From assembly GCF_002394865.1 (NCBI RefSeq), contig NZ_DGUZ01000006.1, positions 1 through 64,000 of the forward strand: a DNA stretch of 64,000 nt, given 5' to 3'. Below, one piece after another: positions 26,381 to 35,383 of the stretch; position 1 is the stretch's first letter, and each line of letters opens with the position of its first letter. Both the position numbers and the translations under genes were made by a program. The DNA comes from Fibrobacter sp. UBA4297 (GTDB lineage Bacteria > Fibrobacterota > Fibrobacteria > Fibrobacterales > Fibrobacteraceae). A model generated the notes under the pieces. It was not told where the DNA came from. It ran no database searches and was given only the letters and a program-made list of their open reading frames with translations.

Positions 26381-27157
26381 TTATTTGCGGACGGCTTCGC
26401 GGATCCAGTCCATGCGCTTGCCTTTCCAATAGCTCCAATCATGCTCGCCCTCCGGGTCGAACCGGAGTTCGCAGTCCACCTGCACCGCCTTGCAAAATTC
26501 CGTAATCCACGGCACCGTCTGGTCCGACGGGTAAAGCCTGTCCTTGCCGCCCTGCAAAAAACGAAAGCGCCCCACATGCATTTTCTTCGGCACGGCAAGT
26601 TTCGCAGGCTCTCCCAAGAAAGCCCCGAACGAGCTCATGAGCAGGCGGTCTTCCACAGCACGACGACCCTCCAGCGAATAGACGAGCACCCCAAGCGAGC
26701 CATCCGAAACGCCCACTAGCGACACACGCTCCACAGGCGCCCCGCGCCTTACCGCCACAGAATCCAGCGCCGCATCAACAGCAGCAATTGCAGCCGGCGT
26801 GACCCAGTGATTCTCACGACAGACAGACACGCTCACCACAATCTTTTCAGGATAAAGTTCCGCAAAGTCCGTACCCGCGACAAGCCCTTTTGCGCAGTTT
26901 GCGCTCCCCATGCCACCATGGAACCAGACCACGACCGGCGCATTTGCGCGGTTTTTCTTTTGCGACGCGCCCGCGCGCTTCACCGATAACTTGCGGGAGT
27001 TCTCGCGAACGGCCTTCGGCCACCAGATTCCCGCCGGACTCTGGAACGCCAGCGCTCCCGATGCGCTCCTGACATCAATTACAAGGGAATCTGGAGCCGC
27101 AAAAGCAAGCGCGCACGCCAGCAGCAACACCCAAGCCACCAAACCGCAATTCATCAT
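26381..27157 (-). CDS. Secreted alpha/beta-hydrolase (esterase-like)
   Basis: Signal peptide at the N-terminus (CGLVAWVLLLACALAFAA). The fold then shows VVVWFHGGMGSANCAKG (HGG oxyanion motif), the nucleophile elbow SLVGVSDGSLGVLV (Gly-x-Ser-Asp-Gly), an acid candidate in LQGGKDRLYPSD and the terminal GEHDWSYW (His). This makes a complete Ser-Asp-His triad. Resembles small exported esterases or dienelactone-hydrolase-like proteins; substrate unknown. ATGATG junction with the upstream membrane gene, so it is the third gene of a coupled operon. Confidence 0.8.
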   Translation of the reverse strand: MMNCGLVAWVLLLACALAFAAPDSLVIDVRSASGALAFQSPAGIWWPKAVRENSRKLSVKRAGASQKKNRANAPVVVWFHGGMGSANCAKGLVAGTDFAELYPEKIVVSVSVCRENHWVTPAAIAAVDAALDSVAVRRGAPVERVSLVGVSDGSLGVLVYSLEGRRAVEDRLLMSSFGAFLGEPAKLAVPKKMHVGRFRFLQGGKDRLYPSDQTVPWITEFCKAVQVDCELRFDPEGEHDWSYWKGKRMDWIREAVRK

Positions 27158-27774
27158 TGCAATACATCCGCAGGGTTCTGCAACCTAACCCGACGCGGCT
27201 TGTGCACAAGCGCTACAAAAATAAAGATGATTCCGATAATCAACATGGAGCCGACAATCGCAAGCCCCATAAAGCACCAGTAAAAATGATAGCCGTCCAT
27301 CAGGAATTCCCAGCTGAGTTCACCCTCGGTCGACGCCATCGACTTCACGATATACTTGTCCCCCACCTTGACCGCGCGGACTTCCATCGGGACTGCACTT
27401 GCATTCACCGCCGAAAAATCGTACCATTCCGCAAGTTCGTCCAAAATCTCGTCGGTCACATAGAGGACGAACGTGCACTTGGTATCCCCATTGAGCTGGA
27501 AATAGATTTTGTCGAAGAACGGGATGTTCGAGCCGCCGAACAAGCTTGGCATCGCGGCATAGCTCACCTTGCCATAAAACACGTGCTCCGTAAGGAACCC
27601 GAGTTCCTCGGACAATCCGTACTGAAACGAGCCATCCGTCATTTCGTATGCGGAATACTCTTTCACGATGCTTCGCGCCAGCGGGTACATATACCACGAG
27701 AGCCAACAGGCAAGGAAAATAAACAGCAAGCCAAAATTGATAAAGGCGATTTTACGGGCACGGAACACAGACAT
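27154..27774 (-). CDS. Two-pass membrane protein of unknown function
   Basis: Predicted topology: N-terminal membrane segment (about 10-33, FINFGLLFIFLACWLSWYMYPLA), a 120-residue periplasmic domain, and a C-terminal membrane segment (about 170-198) followed by a basic tail. No family recognised. The start at 27774 is supported by AGGGA 5 nt upstream and lies 1 nt after the stop of the preceding gene; the longer open frame to 27849 overlaps that gene. It is coupled to the alpha/beta hydrolase by ATGA overlap, which suggests a membrane partner for the hydrolase. Confidence 0.7.
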   Translation of the reverse strand: MSVFRARKIAFINFGLLFIFLACWLSWYMYPLARSIVKEYSAYEMTDGSFQYGLSEELGFLTEHVFYGKVSYAAMPSLFGGSNIPFFDKIYFQLNGDTKCTFVLYVTDEILDELAEWYDFSAVNASAVPMEVRAVKVGDKYIVKSMASTEGELSWEFLMDGYHFYWCFMGLAIVGSMLIIGIIFIFVALVHKPRRVRLQNPADVLQ

Positions 27775-27775
27775 T

Positions 27776-28522
27776 TTAATCCCTATTAGACTTGAATATA
27801 AAGAAGAACGTGGCAAGCAAAAGCACAAGCGACAAGAAGTAGAACGCAAGCGGGACCTTTGTCGACAATGAAATCTCTTTCACGTTTTCCATTTGAAAAA
27901 AGTGGAGCAGTTCGTCACTTGCGCTGAGCGTCTTGTCGTTATTGAACTGACGCCAGGCATCGTACAAATCCAGATTTTTCTGGAACAAAACTTCAAGGCG
28001 CTTGGCAAGTGGCAACGGCAAGTTATCCGATTCCGGCATAACGGCATACCCCGCTTTAGCCGAATCCAGCTTGCGCAAAAGCGGCAAGTCCACCTCCGAA
28101 GAATGCATTTCCGCCAGCCGGTAAACGCGTTCCAGTTCGCTAAACCAAGCCGAACGTTCCGAGAGATAGCGCTGCAGGCAAGAGACTTTAGCGAGGACGC
28201 TCGACTTGAAATTGGAAACCATGGCCGCCGGAGGCACCGAAAAACCGGTCTGTTTGAGCTTTTGGACTCCACCTTCAAACGAGAGTGCCACTTCGCGGAG
28301 CGTCATCATCTGCGCAAGCACCACCGCCGAATCTACCTCGTAACCGCTACGGACGCGTTCCATCGAACGCATGAGGCTTGCATCGGCAAACTGGTAATCG
28401 CAAAGCGACTTCACGTATTGGGAATAAACGGCAACTTGCGGTTTTTGCGAAACATAAAACAGCGCCGTCAAACAAATCGTAAGAACGACGACAAGCCAAA
28501 TCCAGGGCGTTTGGATTTTCAT
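27776..28522 (-). CDS. Two-pass membrane protein of unknown function, helical periplasmic domain
   Basis: Membrane segment near the N-terminus (WIWLVVVLTICLTALFYV), a predominantly helical periplasmic domain of about 190 residues and a C-terminal membrane segment (LAFYFLSLVLLLATFFFIF) with a short cytosolic tail. Same topology as the next gene, with which it is almost contiguous. No known domain recognised. The start at 28522 (MKIQTPW) is preferred; the frame extends to 28564 but neither start has a strong ribosome site. Divergent from the MORN lipoprotein, with 76 bp between starts. Confidence 0.65.
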   Translation of the reverse strand: MKIQTPWIWLVVVLTICLTALFYVSQKPQVAVYSQYVKSLCDYQFADASLMRSMERVRSGYEVDSAVVLAQMMTLREVALSFEGGVQKLKQTGFSVPPAAMVSNFKSSVLAKVSCLQRYLSERSAWFSELERVYRLAEMHSSEVDLPLLRKLDSAKAGYAVMPESDNLPLPLAKRLEVLFQKNLDLYDAWRQFNNDKTLSASDELLHFFQMENVKEISLSTKVPLAFYFLSLVLLLATFFFIFKSNRD

Positions 28523-28598
28523 GTGCAAAGTTTCTGCAATTGATTTTTTCGTCTGTCCGTTCACATCTAGAAATTACTTTTTTTCTACTTTACGAACA

Positions 28599-29993
28599 AT
28601 GAGATTCCGTCATTTAATCGCCTTTTTTGCCATTTTATGCAGTTTCGCCGGGTGTACCGTCGAACGAGCCGAAGAACATATCCTCGCAAGGCATGCAAAT
28701 GGCGTCAAAAAGACCTCCATCTGGGTCTACCCCGACGGCACCATCCTCAAGCGTAACGAATGGTACAACGATGGCATCAAGGAACTCGAAATCCCCTACG
28801 AAGACAGTCTCCCGCACGGCGAATTCAAGCGCTGGACGGGCTTTGGCGATGTCGCGATGGTCGGGCGCTACAACAAGGGGAAAAAAGACGGCAAGTGGAC
28901 GGTCTACTACCAGAACAAGAAAGTCGAAGCAGTCCAATATTACAAGGACGACCACCCCGTTGGCGACTGGGAAGGCTGGCACCACAATGGGCAAAAGTCC
29001 TTTGAACAACATTACAACGATAGCGGAAATGCAGTAGGCGTGTGGAAAAAATGGCACGACAATGGAGTGCTTGCCGAAGAAAACAATTGCCACCAGAACG
29101 AATCGGGATTTTCCAAAGACGGCAAATATGAACCAATTGCAGGATTCATCAAGCGTTATGGTCGAAACTGCAAAATTTTGGAAGAATTTGAATGTATCAA
29201 TGGTCGATTAGACGGCGCCTATAAAAAATATTACGAATCATACGGCCCAGCCGATTCCACCCAGAATTGTGAACAAGCGCCAATTATGGAAGAAGGGATT
29301 ATATGGGCCGGAGCCGACCCGTTGCCGCTAACTTTTTACAGAGCGGATGGAACCTTCATCAGAAAAATCAAGTCCGATTATATATACGGTCGCCAAAAAA
29401 TCCAATGGTTCGACGAAAACAACAATGTTATCCGTGAAAGCAATTTTGTTGCAGATTTAACCGACCCGCCCCATAGTAATTCAGGCATCGCTTACGGCAC
29501 ATGCGCCAATTCATCTACGTTGTTCTGTGCTGAGACCTTATTCGTCCATTCGGAAAAACCCAATGGAGAACTCGACTCTTGCACTTTAAGCCATAAAGAT
29601 GATTTCAAGAAAAGCATCGGCAAATATCCGGCATCGCTCCGATACATTCAAAAAGGACACGTTCTTTTGTACGAAGAATTGTGGGCATACGATGATCCGC
29701 CGTCAAGCTATGGCGATCCGACTCTTCGCACAAGCCGCAGTTTCTACCCAGACAGCATGGGTGGCAAAATGGCAAGCGAAGGTTTTTGGCAAAGATCTCC
29801 TGACGGCAAATCCAAACGCCACGGCATCTGGCGCAACTGGTACCCGAGCGGCATATTGAAAGACAGCCTCAACTACGTGAACGGCGAACGCGTCGGCGAA
29901 CAATTCAGCTATGACAGCACCGGAAAGCTCACAATACATAAAACAGAAGCCGGCAAGAACCGGCCCGTCATTATGCACATTCTAGGGCATTGA
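28599..29993 (+). CDS. Lipoprotein with MORN/YwqK-type repeats
   Basis: Predicted lipoprotein: MRFRHLIAFFAILCSFAGC gives a lipobox Cys19, and the start at 28599 is chosen for that reason. Repeats of the form W.NG......Y..G...G.W..Y follow at about 50-160 (for example GEFKRWTGFGDVAMVGRYNKG, GKWTVYYQNKK, GDWEGWHHNGQKSFEQHYN, GVWKKWHDNG) and again near 430-465. This is the MORN/YwqK repeat pattern of 'toxin-antitoxin system YwqK-like' proteins, which are probably not antitoxins in this setting. The region between is unassigned. Single gene on the plus strand; role unknown. Confidence 0.78.
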   Translation: MRFRHLIAFFAILCSFAGCTVERAEEHILARHANGVKKTSIWVYPDGTILKRNEWYNDGIKELEIPYEDSLPHGEFKRWTGFGDVAMVGRYNKGKKDGKWTVYYQNKKVEAVQYYKDDHPVGDWEGWHHNGQKSFEQHYNDSGNAVGVWKKWHDNGVLAEENNCHQNESGFSKDGKYEPIAGFIKRYGRNCKILEEFECINGRLDGAYKKYYESYGPADSTQNCEQAPIMEEGIIWAGADPLPLTFYRADGTFIRKIKSDYIYGRQKIQWFDENNNVIRESNFVADLTDPPHSNSGIAYGTCANSSTLFCAETLFVHSEKPNGELDSCTLSHKDDFKKSIGKYPASLRYIQKGHVLLYEELWAYDDPPSSYGDPTLRTSRSFYPDSMGGKMASEGFWQRSPDGKSKRHGIWRNWYPSGILKDSLNYVNGERVGEQFSYDSTGKLTIHKTEAGKNRPVIMHILGH

Positions 29994-30088
29994 GCGCGCA
30001 CCTACGGATAGCCCACACCTCAAAGGCACGAAGTGCCAATATTTCCCTCTCGTCTCTAGTCTATAGCCACGGAGTGGCGTTCTTTCGT
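29994..30088. other. Intergenic spacer with small hairpins
   Basis: Convergent spacer between the MORN gene and the prepilin gene. It holds two short palindromes, GGCAC-GAA-GTGCC (30025-30037) and GCCAC-GGA-GTGGC (30066-30078), embedded in TCTCGTCTCTAGTCTATAG-like low-complexity sequence. They might serve as weak terminators or belong to a dispersed repeat family. Confidence 0.45.
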
Positions 30089-30550
30089 CTATCGTATAAC
30101 GCTTGAGACTTCTATCGACTGCGTGGAGCCTTTGAAATTCCAGGAGACTTTGACTTTCACTTGTTTGGCATAGACATGCGAGACAGTCTCGTAATTCGAT
30201 TCGGACCGCGATGTGTAATTTTCCGTGGCAGAGACGGTCACCTGCGAAGAGTACGTCACGGTAGCGGAATCGCCAAGACTGCGTGCCCACTTGCGTTCAA
30301 TGTCCTGCACATCGAACGTCGTATCGGTCAGAGCCTTTGATGGAATAGACGCAATCCCCACAGACTTGAGGGAATCGAGCACCTGCTGCGCCACTTCAAT
30401 AGCACCATCGCGTCCACGGATGCGCAACAAGGCATCATGGTTACCCCCCTGAAGATTCAATACGGCCATGTACATAAAACCGAGGACCGCCGCGGCGACC
30501 AGGATTTCAACAATACCAAAGCCTTTTTTATCCTTCAAAAGTTTTGCCAT
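30089..30550 (-). CDS. Type IV prepilin-like protein (PilV/GspI-like)
   Basis: Pseudopilin with a short basic leader (MAKLLKDKKG) and the cleavage/methylation motif G-FGIVEIL, with Glu at position +5, followed by a hydrophobic helix (VAAAVLGFMYMAVLNLQGG). The C-terminal globular domain is beta-rich. Likely a minor pilin of a type IV pilus or type II secretion system. AGGTG lies 4 nt before the ATG. It follows the GspH-like gene by 7 nt, so they form one unit; other pilus genes are not in the window. Confidence 0.85.
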   Translation of the reverse strand: MAKLLKDKKGFGIVEILVAAAVLGFMYMAVLNLQGGNHDALLRIRGRDGAIEVAQQVLDSLKSVGIASIPSKALTDTTFDVQDIERKWARSLGDSATVTYSSQVTVSATENYTSRSESNYETVSHVYAKQVKVKVSWNFKGSTQSIEVSSVIR

Positions 30551-30557
30551 AATTCAC

Positions 30558-31106
30558 CTACAATTTCGTCCAGGAGAGATCCGAGCTAGTCCTCCACATT
30601 GGAATCATCATATTGTTATTCTTTTGCTTGTACACGAGCCCATAGGCGTCGCTGCTTCCATATTGCATGCAAATGTGCCCTTCGGAAGGGGCGGCAGAAA
30701 GCCCGATTCGCGGAACGAACAAAGCGCCATTTTGAATCCAGTCCGGACCGTAATCGACCAAACTGATTTGGGCATCGCAACCAAACTTTGCCGGAGGCTC
30801 TATCTCAAACGTCGCAAATTCACTATCATCTGTAAGATTACCGTTATCGCAATCACTAGACATATATGCAGTAATCCTTTGGTCGTTGTCGTAGGCAACG
30901 CACAGGCTCCTAGACATTCGATTGGCTTCGTTGGCCATTCGCTCGAGAAATGCGGCCGTATTCATAGCGTGGTCCTTTATCCGGCTATTGATGACAGCAC
31001 CTCTAAGGCTTGCCACCCCCATAGTCGATAAGACGCCCATAATCGAAACGACGACAAGGACTTCTACCAGGGTATAGCCTTTCTTTTTAGAACTGCGATT
31101 CAACAT
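30558..31106 (-). CDS. Type IV prepilin-like protein (GspH/FimT-like)
   Basis: Pseudopilin with leader MLNRSSKKKG and the site G-YTLVEVLVVVSIMGVLSTMGVASL (Glu at +5), the N-terminal helix typical of GspH/FimT. The remaining 140 residues form a beta-rich domain with four Cys. The start at 31106 is supported by GGAG 8 nt upstream; the frame extends to 31130. First gene of a two-gene prepilin unit. Confidence 0.85.
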   Translation of the reverse strand: MLNRSSKKKGYTLVEVLVVVSIMGVLSTMGVASLRGAVINSRIKDHAMNTAAFLERMANEANRMSRSLCVAYDNDQRITAYMSSDCDNGNLTDDSEFATFEIEPPAKFGCDAQISLVDYGPDWIQNGALFVPRIGLSAAPSEGHICMQYGSSDAYGLVYKQKNNNMMIPMWRTSSDLSWTKL

Positions 31107-31320
31107 ACCGATTTCTCCGAGCAAAGTCAAGGCAAAATTAACAATTAAAAGTCGGTTCCGCCTTGCTCCAAATTATAATATATAATAACGCGCCCCTAAA
31201 AGTAAACATTTGTAAACAGAAAATAATTTTTCTGCGAAAAAAAATGATAAAAACCAAATTAAATCGGGAGAGCGTGTAATTAATGTTACTCAAATTTGCT
31301 ATATTCTGCACGCACAACCT

Positions 31321-31403
<83 letters not shown>

Positions 31404-31441
31404 TTGTTTTTGTGTTTCACTTCGCAGAAGGGAGGTAGATC

Positions 31442-31867
31442 ATGATTGAATTCTATCCAAACAGCATATATTATCCGCGCGAAGCGGTCGACGAAAAGCT
31501 AGCCAAGGGCGAGCTCGAAAAGACCAAAAAGTACTTGATCGGCTGGACCGAGCGCCACCGCGAAGAAATTTGGGAATGCGCCCGCGAAGATGCCGAACAG
31601 CCTTCTGACGAAATCCTCCTCGACAACCTCCGCGCCCTCCTCCTCTGCAAGGGTTCTTTGCAGCCGGCCGCCGAAATGGGTGCTATGATCCGCGAAATCA
31701 CGAAGGAAGTTTGGTACCAGAACGAAAATGGTCCGAAGGACCCGGATTTGATTGCCGTGGACTGGCAGACGAAGTACCTGACCAAGTGGCGTGAAGCCCG
31801 CATGTTCGAAGCATTCGTCCTTATCGAAAAGAACGCTAAGCAGCTCGTCGAAATTCTGAGAGCGTAA
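31442..31867 (+). CDS. Small conserved-looking protein of unknown function
   Basis: 141-aa soluble, acidic, mostly helical protein beginning MIEFYPNSIYYPREAVDEKLAKGE, with no signal peptide or membrane segment. A strong ribosome site (GGGAGGT, 5-6 nt spacing) and GC-rich codon use indicate real expression. It lies 38 nt after tRNA-Leu(TAA) with no terminator between, so it may be cotranscribed with the tRNA. A good terminator follows it. No family recognised. Confidence 0.75.
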   Translation: MIEFYPNSIYYPREAVDEKLAKGELEKTKKYLIGWTERHREEIWECAREDAEQPSDEILLDNLRALLLCKGSLQPAAEMGAMIREITKEVWYQNENGPKDPDLIAVDWQTKYLTKWREARMFEAFVLIEKNAKQLVEILRA

Positions 31868-31906
31868 TCACTCGCTAAAAACGCCAAAATGTGCAAAACA
31901 TTTGCC

Positions 31907-31934
31907 AAGCTCCACCTAGTGGAGCTTTTCTTTT
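31907..31934 (+). terminator. Terminator after the small orphan gene
   Basis: Arms AAGCTCCA (31907-31914) and TGGAGCTT (31920-31927), loop CCTAG, followed by TTCTTTT. Plus-strand orientation only. Confidence 0.85.
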
Positions 31935-31941
31935 GCATTTA

Positions 31942-31970
31942 TTGTCATGCCGGCCTCAGTGCGGGCATCG
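31942..31970. repeat. Dispersed palindromic GTCATGCC-type repeat
   Basis: TGTCATGCCGGCC...GTGCGGGCATCG, related to the three tandem copies at 40316-40440. It lies in the convergent spacer between the orphan gene and the TonB-like gene. A second palindrome (CCCCGGAACGGAGTACGGGG) follows at about 31992-32011. Confidence 0.6.
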
Positions 31971-32023
31971 CCTTTAATAGTGTATGGTAACCCCGGAACG
32001 GAGTACGGGGTGTCAACAAGGGG

Positions 32024-32542
32024 TTAAACCCCACCGTGGAAGCGGATTGGGATCCAGATTTCGAGCTTGCCCTGTTTGCTGGGCGGGAGGCGCCAGAAAT
32101 ATTCGATGTGCTTTAAGAGCTTGACCTTGAACACATCGTTATCGGAACTCGTAAACATGATTTGCGGGTCCTTGAAGCGTCCAAGACTATCGAGCGTGAG
32201 GTGCAGCCCGAGGAACACATCGTCATCGGACTTGATAAATCGGGTCCCTTTGCGGGTCACACGAATTTTCTTGAAATACTCCGAGGAGAGGTAATGCAGG
32301 CCTGCGGCGCGGCCTTCCAAGAACATCGCAAGCTTGTTCAGGTCACGACCTGCGGTATTTTCAATCACGTAGATTTCGTCAATCGAGGGCATTTCCACGC
32401 GGCCGGTAAACGCTTCTTCAGGAACCTCCTCTTCTTCCTCGACATCCACGATAGGTTCGTACTGCGGAATGCTGTAGACAAAATACAGCACAGCCACAAA
32501 GACAAGCGCAAAGGCAAGCAATGGAGCGTTCCGTTTCAGCAT
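32024..32542 (-). CDS. Membrane-anchored TonB/AgmX C-terminal-like protein
   Basis: N-terminal signal-anchor (LLAFALVFVAVLYFVYSI), an acidic linker (VDVEEEEEVPEEA) and a C-terminal domain of about 70 residues. That domain has VFLGLHLTLDSLGRFKDPQIMFTSSDNDVFKVKLLKHIEYFWRLPP...LEIWIPIRFHGG. This resembles the TonB/AgmX C-terminal fold (residue-change then 'contribution to the periphery' strands). It is the last gene of the ftsX-envC-holB-recJ group, 4 nt after recJ. Function unknown; no ExbB/ExbD neighbour here. Confidence 0.6.
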   Translation of the reverse strand: MLKRNAPLLAFALVFVAVLYFVYSIPQYEPIVDVEEEEEVPEEAFTGRVEMPSIDEIYVIENTAGRDLNKLAMFLEGRAAGLHYLSSEYFKKIRVTRKGTRFIKSDDDVFLGLHLTLDSLGRFKDPQIMFTSSDNDVFKVKLLKHIEYFWRLPPSKQGKLEIWIPIRFHGGV

Positions 32543-32546
32543 AGCA

Positions 32547-34259
32547 CTACTCGATGGACTTGATGCAAAGCTGCACCGTCTTGGTGTTGTTATAGTAATT
32601 CCAAATCGGCTCGAATACGACCGTCACTGGGCGGGAGCGCCCGAGCAAAGCCTTACTCTTACGCAGTCCAAAGGCGATAGCCGGGAAAACGGCACTCCCC
32701 GCCTGCGAGATTTCCATCTGCAAGTGTCCGCCACGAAGTTCACGCACGCGATGCACGGTCACGTTTTCAGCACGGAAGGCGGGGTACGGGAAGTTTCCGC
32801 CAAACGGTTCGAGCAAGTCGATGAACTCGAGAATCGAACGTTCACGGATCGGATAACGTCCCGTCGGCACGCGCGTCTCTACGGTCAGTTCGCGGAGCGC
32901 AATCTTGATGTCGTACGGGTACGATTCATCGGTGTTGATAACTTCACCCGTGTAGCCTTGATCTGCCGCAGACTGTAACAGGCGCCCACGCAACTCTTCA
33001 ATTTTACCGGCTTCAAGCGAGAATCCCGCCGCATTGGCGTGGCCGCCCCAGCGGTCAAAAAGTTCACGGCTGTCAAAAAGCGCCTTGTGCCAGTTGAATC
33101 CAGGAACTGCACGGGCACTCGCATGTGCCATGCCGTTGATAATCGACAGCACAGCCGAAGGCCTGTGGAATTCCTGGGCAAGCTTTGCCGCGACAATGCC
33201 AATCACACCCACATGCCAGTTTTCGCCGGCAACTACAATCACGGTCGGGATGGTGTCGCCGTAAAGAGCCTTTACCTGTTCCATCGCCATTTCGGTGATT
33301 TCAGCTTCTTTCTGCTTGCGACGGGTGTTCCAGTCTTTCAGCTCTTCCAAAAGCTTGCCCGCTTCGACTTTGTTTTCGCACAAAAGAAGTTTCAAAGCCG
33401 GGTCCGGGCGTTCCATACGACCAGGAGCGTTGAGGAGCGGTGCAAGCTTGTACATCACGTCGATGCCGCCCACACAGCTATGGGGCTTCATGAGGGACGT
33501 GTACATTTCTTGCACGCCAGGCCAGCGACTGTTCTTGAGACTTTCGAGCCCGGTACGAGTAAAATAGCGGTTCTCGGGCGTCATCTGCACAAGGTCCGCA
33601 AGCGTTCCGAGGGCGACCAAGTCCAGATATTCCACCGGAGCCTTTATGCCAAGGCGGCTGAACAAGGCGCAAATAAACTTGTACGAAACGCCGACACCGC
33701 AAAGTTCCGGGTTCGGGTAATTGTCGCCCTCCTGGTGCGGGTCCAAAAGCACATCGCACACCGGCAGTCCATCGCCCGACGGCTGATGATGGTCCATGAC
33801 CATGACCGCCATGCCGAGTTCCTTGGCGTGTGCAATTTCCACGTTCGCGGTAATGCCCGTATCTACAGTAATCAGATTGCGCGCCCCCGCCTCGTACATT
33901 TCATCGACGGCTGAAACCGAGAGGCCGTAGCCATCGCCAAAGCGGTTCGGGAGTCGCCATTCAGATTCAATGCCCACGGTCTTGAGGCAGCGGGTCAAAA
34001 GCGTCACGGACGTCATGCCGTCCAGGTCGTAGTCGCCAAAAATGAACACGCGCTCGCCTCGTTCGCGAACCGCGAGTATCCATTCCACAGCCTTGTCCAT
34101 CCCCATCATCAAGTACGGGTCATGCACATCGCTCTCGTTAGAGCAGAGCATGTGGTACGCATCAGAAACAGTCTTGATGCCGCGCGAGACCAAGAACCTC
34201 GCGACCGCATGCGGAATCTTTAGCGTAGAGGACAAAGTTGAGGCGACAAGATCTTCCAT
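32547..34259 (-). CDS. recJ: Single-stranded-DNA-specific exonuclease RecJ
   Basis: 5'-3' ssDNA exonuclease of recombination and mismatch repair (DHH/DHHA1 family). DHH domain: VFIFGDYDLDGMTSVTLL (motif I), NLITVDTGITANVEIAHAKELGMAVMVMDHHQPSGDGLP (DHH, motif III), LCGVGVSYK and DLVALGTLADLVQM. The DHHA1 part has VVAGENWHVGVIGIVAAKLAQEFHRPSAVLS and the GGHANAAGFS nucleic-acid-binding motif. The C-terminal OB domain is present. Length 570 aa is normal. TAATG overlap with holB upstream. Confidence 0.96.
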   Translation of the reverse strand: MEDLVASTLSSTLKIPHAVARFLVSRGIKTVSDAYHMLCSNESDVHDPYLMMGMDKAVEWILAVRERGERVFIFGDYDLDGMTSVTLLTRCLKTVGIESEWRLPNRFGDGYGLSVSAVDEMYEAGARNLITVDTGITANVEIAHAKELGMAVMVMDHHQPSGDGLPVCDVLLDPHQEGDNYPNPELCGVGVSYKFICALFSRLGIKAPVEYLDLVALGTLADLVQMTPENRYFTRTGLESLKNSRWPGVQEMYTSLMKPHSCVGGIDVMYKLAPLLNAPGRMERPDPALKLLLCENKVEAGKLLEELKDWNTRRKQKEAEITEMAMEQVKALYGDTIPTVIVVAGENWHVGVIGIVAAKLAQEFHRPSAVLSIINGMAHASARAVPGFNWHKALFDSRELFDRWGGHANAAGFSLEAGKIEELRGRLLQSAADQGYTGEVINTDESYPYDIKIALRELTVETRVPTGRYPIRERSILEFIDLLEPFGGNFPYPAFRAENVTVHRVRELRGGHLQMEISQAGSAVFPAIAFGLRKSKALLGRSRPVTVVFEPIWNYYNNTKTVQLCIKSIE

Positions 34260-35383
34260 TACTTGTAGCCTTCAAAAAGTTTTAGCGAGAGGTTCTGGAG
34301 GCAGGTCACTGCCGCCATTCGCCTGGAGGCGATTCTCGACATAGTTTCTTGCACGCTCACAAGAGCAGCTTCAAGGGCAGATGCCCCCACTTGCGGATAG
34401 CGTTCGAGATTCACGCTCGAGGTTGCTTCCGGGATGCGGAGCGGAGCGCCCGATTCTCGACGCAACAGGTCCGTGATCAAGAACGAGAGCACTTCGAGGA
34501 ATCGGTTCACGATGGCCGGGTCTTCAAGTCCAGAATCTTCGAGCTTAAAGAACAGGTCCGTGTAGTCCTGCGAAAGTGACTTCTCGATAAAATCGACTGC
34601 AAGCGGGCACCAGTTTTTGGCGTGTTCAGCGTAGTAAAGCGCCATGCCAGGGGAACCCACAGCAAGACCAATCACATCGTCGGTCAGTGTCGATTCGTCA
34701 AATTCTTCACCGCCCACGCGGATGGCCTCCTGACGCACTTCCTCATCCGTGAGGGGTGGCAGGTGGAGCGCAAGGCAGCGCGAACGGATCGTCTGCAAGA
34801 GCTTTTCGCGAGACGAAGTCGTCAAAATGAAGTACGTGTTCGGCGGAACTTCTTCAAGAGTCTTGAGGAACGCGTTTGCCGCAGAATCGTTCATGCGGTC
34901 GGCCTCGGCGATAATCACCACGCGCACGCGGTCGCCCTTCATCGCAAAAGAGGCGGTCATCGTACGAATGAGTTCCACCGAAATCACGGCGCCCGCACTG
35001 AAAATATCCACGCGGTACGGGTTCTTCGTGATTTCTTCGATGTAGGCCTGTTTAAAATCCTGGATGGTCTTTGCAGAGCTCCCGGCAGAAACATCGGCAG
35101 CATTGCGGGCGCTAGCCTCTTTCGCCTCCATCGGCACAACCCAGTTGTCGGTCACGCCGGTATCGGCTGCCATTTTGCAGCCGAAGCAATTACCGCACGG
35201 GCGAACACTCGGGTTTGTGCACTGGAGCGCCTGGGCAATTTCCATCGCGAGCGCTTTTTTGCCAATGCCCACAGGGCCGTCGATAAGAATCGACTGCGGG
35301 AAGCGGTTCTCACGCAACGCCGCCATAAGACGAATGCGGATTCGTTCCTGGGATGCGGGGCCATTTAAGCGATATTCTATCAT
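34259..35383 (-). CDS. holB: DNA polymerase III subunit delta'
   Basis: Clamp-loader AAA+ subunit of the replicase. It has a Walker A-like SILIDGPVGIGKKALAMEIAQAL, a four-Cys zinc module (CTNPSVRPCGNCFGC) and VRVVIIAEADRMNDSAANAFLKTLEEVPPNTYFILTTSS with the sensor-1/SRC region LLQTIRSRCLALHLPPL. These are the usual delta'/DnaX motifs; the GIGKKA loop fits delta'. The start at 35383 is fixed by an ATGA overlap with envC (the frame extends to 35398). The neighbouring recJ and holB link DNA metabolism genes to cell division genes in one operon. Confidence 0.9.
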   Translation of the reverse strand: MIEYRLNGPASQERIRIRLMAALRENRFPQSILIDGPVGIGKKALAMEIAQALQCTNPSVRPCGNCFGCKMAADTGVTDNWVVPMEAKEASARNAADVSAGSSAKTIQDFKQAYIEEITKNPYRVDIFSAGAVISVELIRTMTASFAMKGDRVRVVIIAEADRMNDSAANAFLKTLEEVPPNTYFILTTSSREKLLQTIRSRCLALHLPPLTDEEVRQEAIRVGGEEFDESTLTDDVIGLAVGSPGMALYYAEHAKNWCPLAVDFIEKSLSQDYTDLFFKLEDSGLEDPAIVNRFLEVLSFLITDLLRRESGAPLRIPEATSSVNLERYPQVGASALEAALVSVQETMSRIASRRMAAVTCLQNLSLKLFEGYK

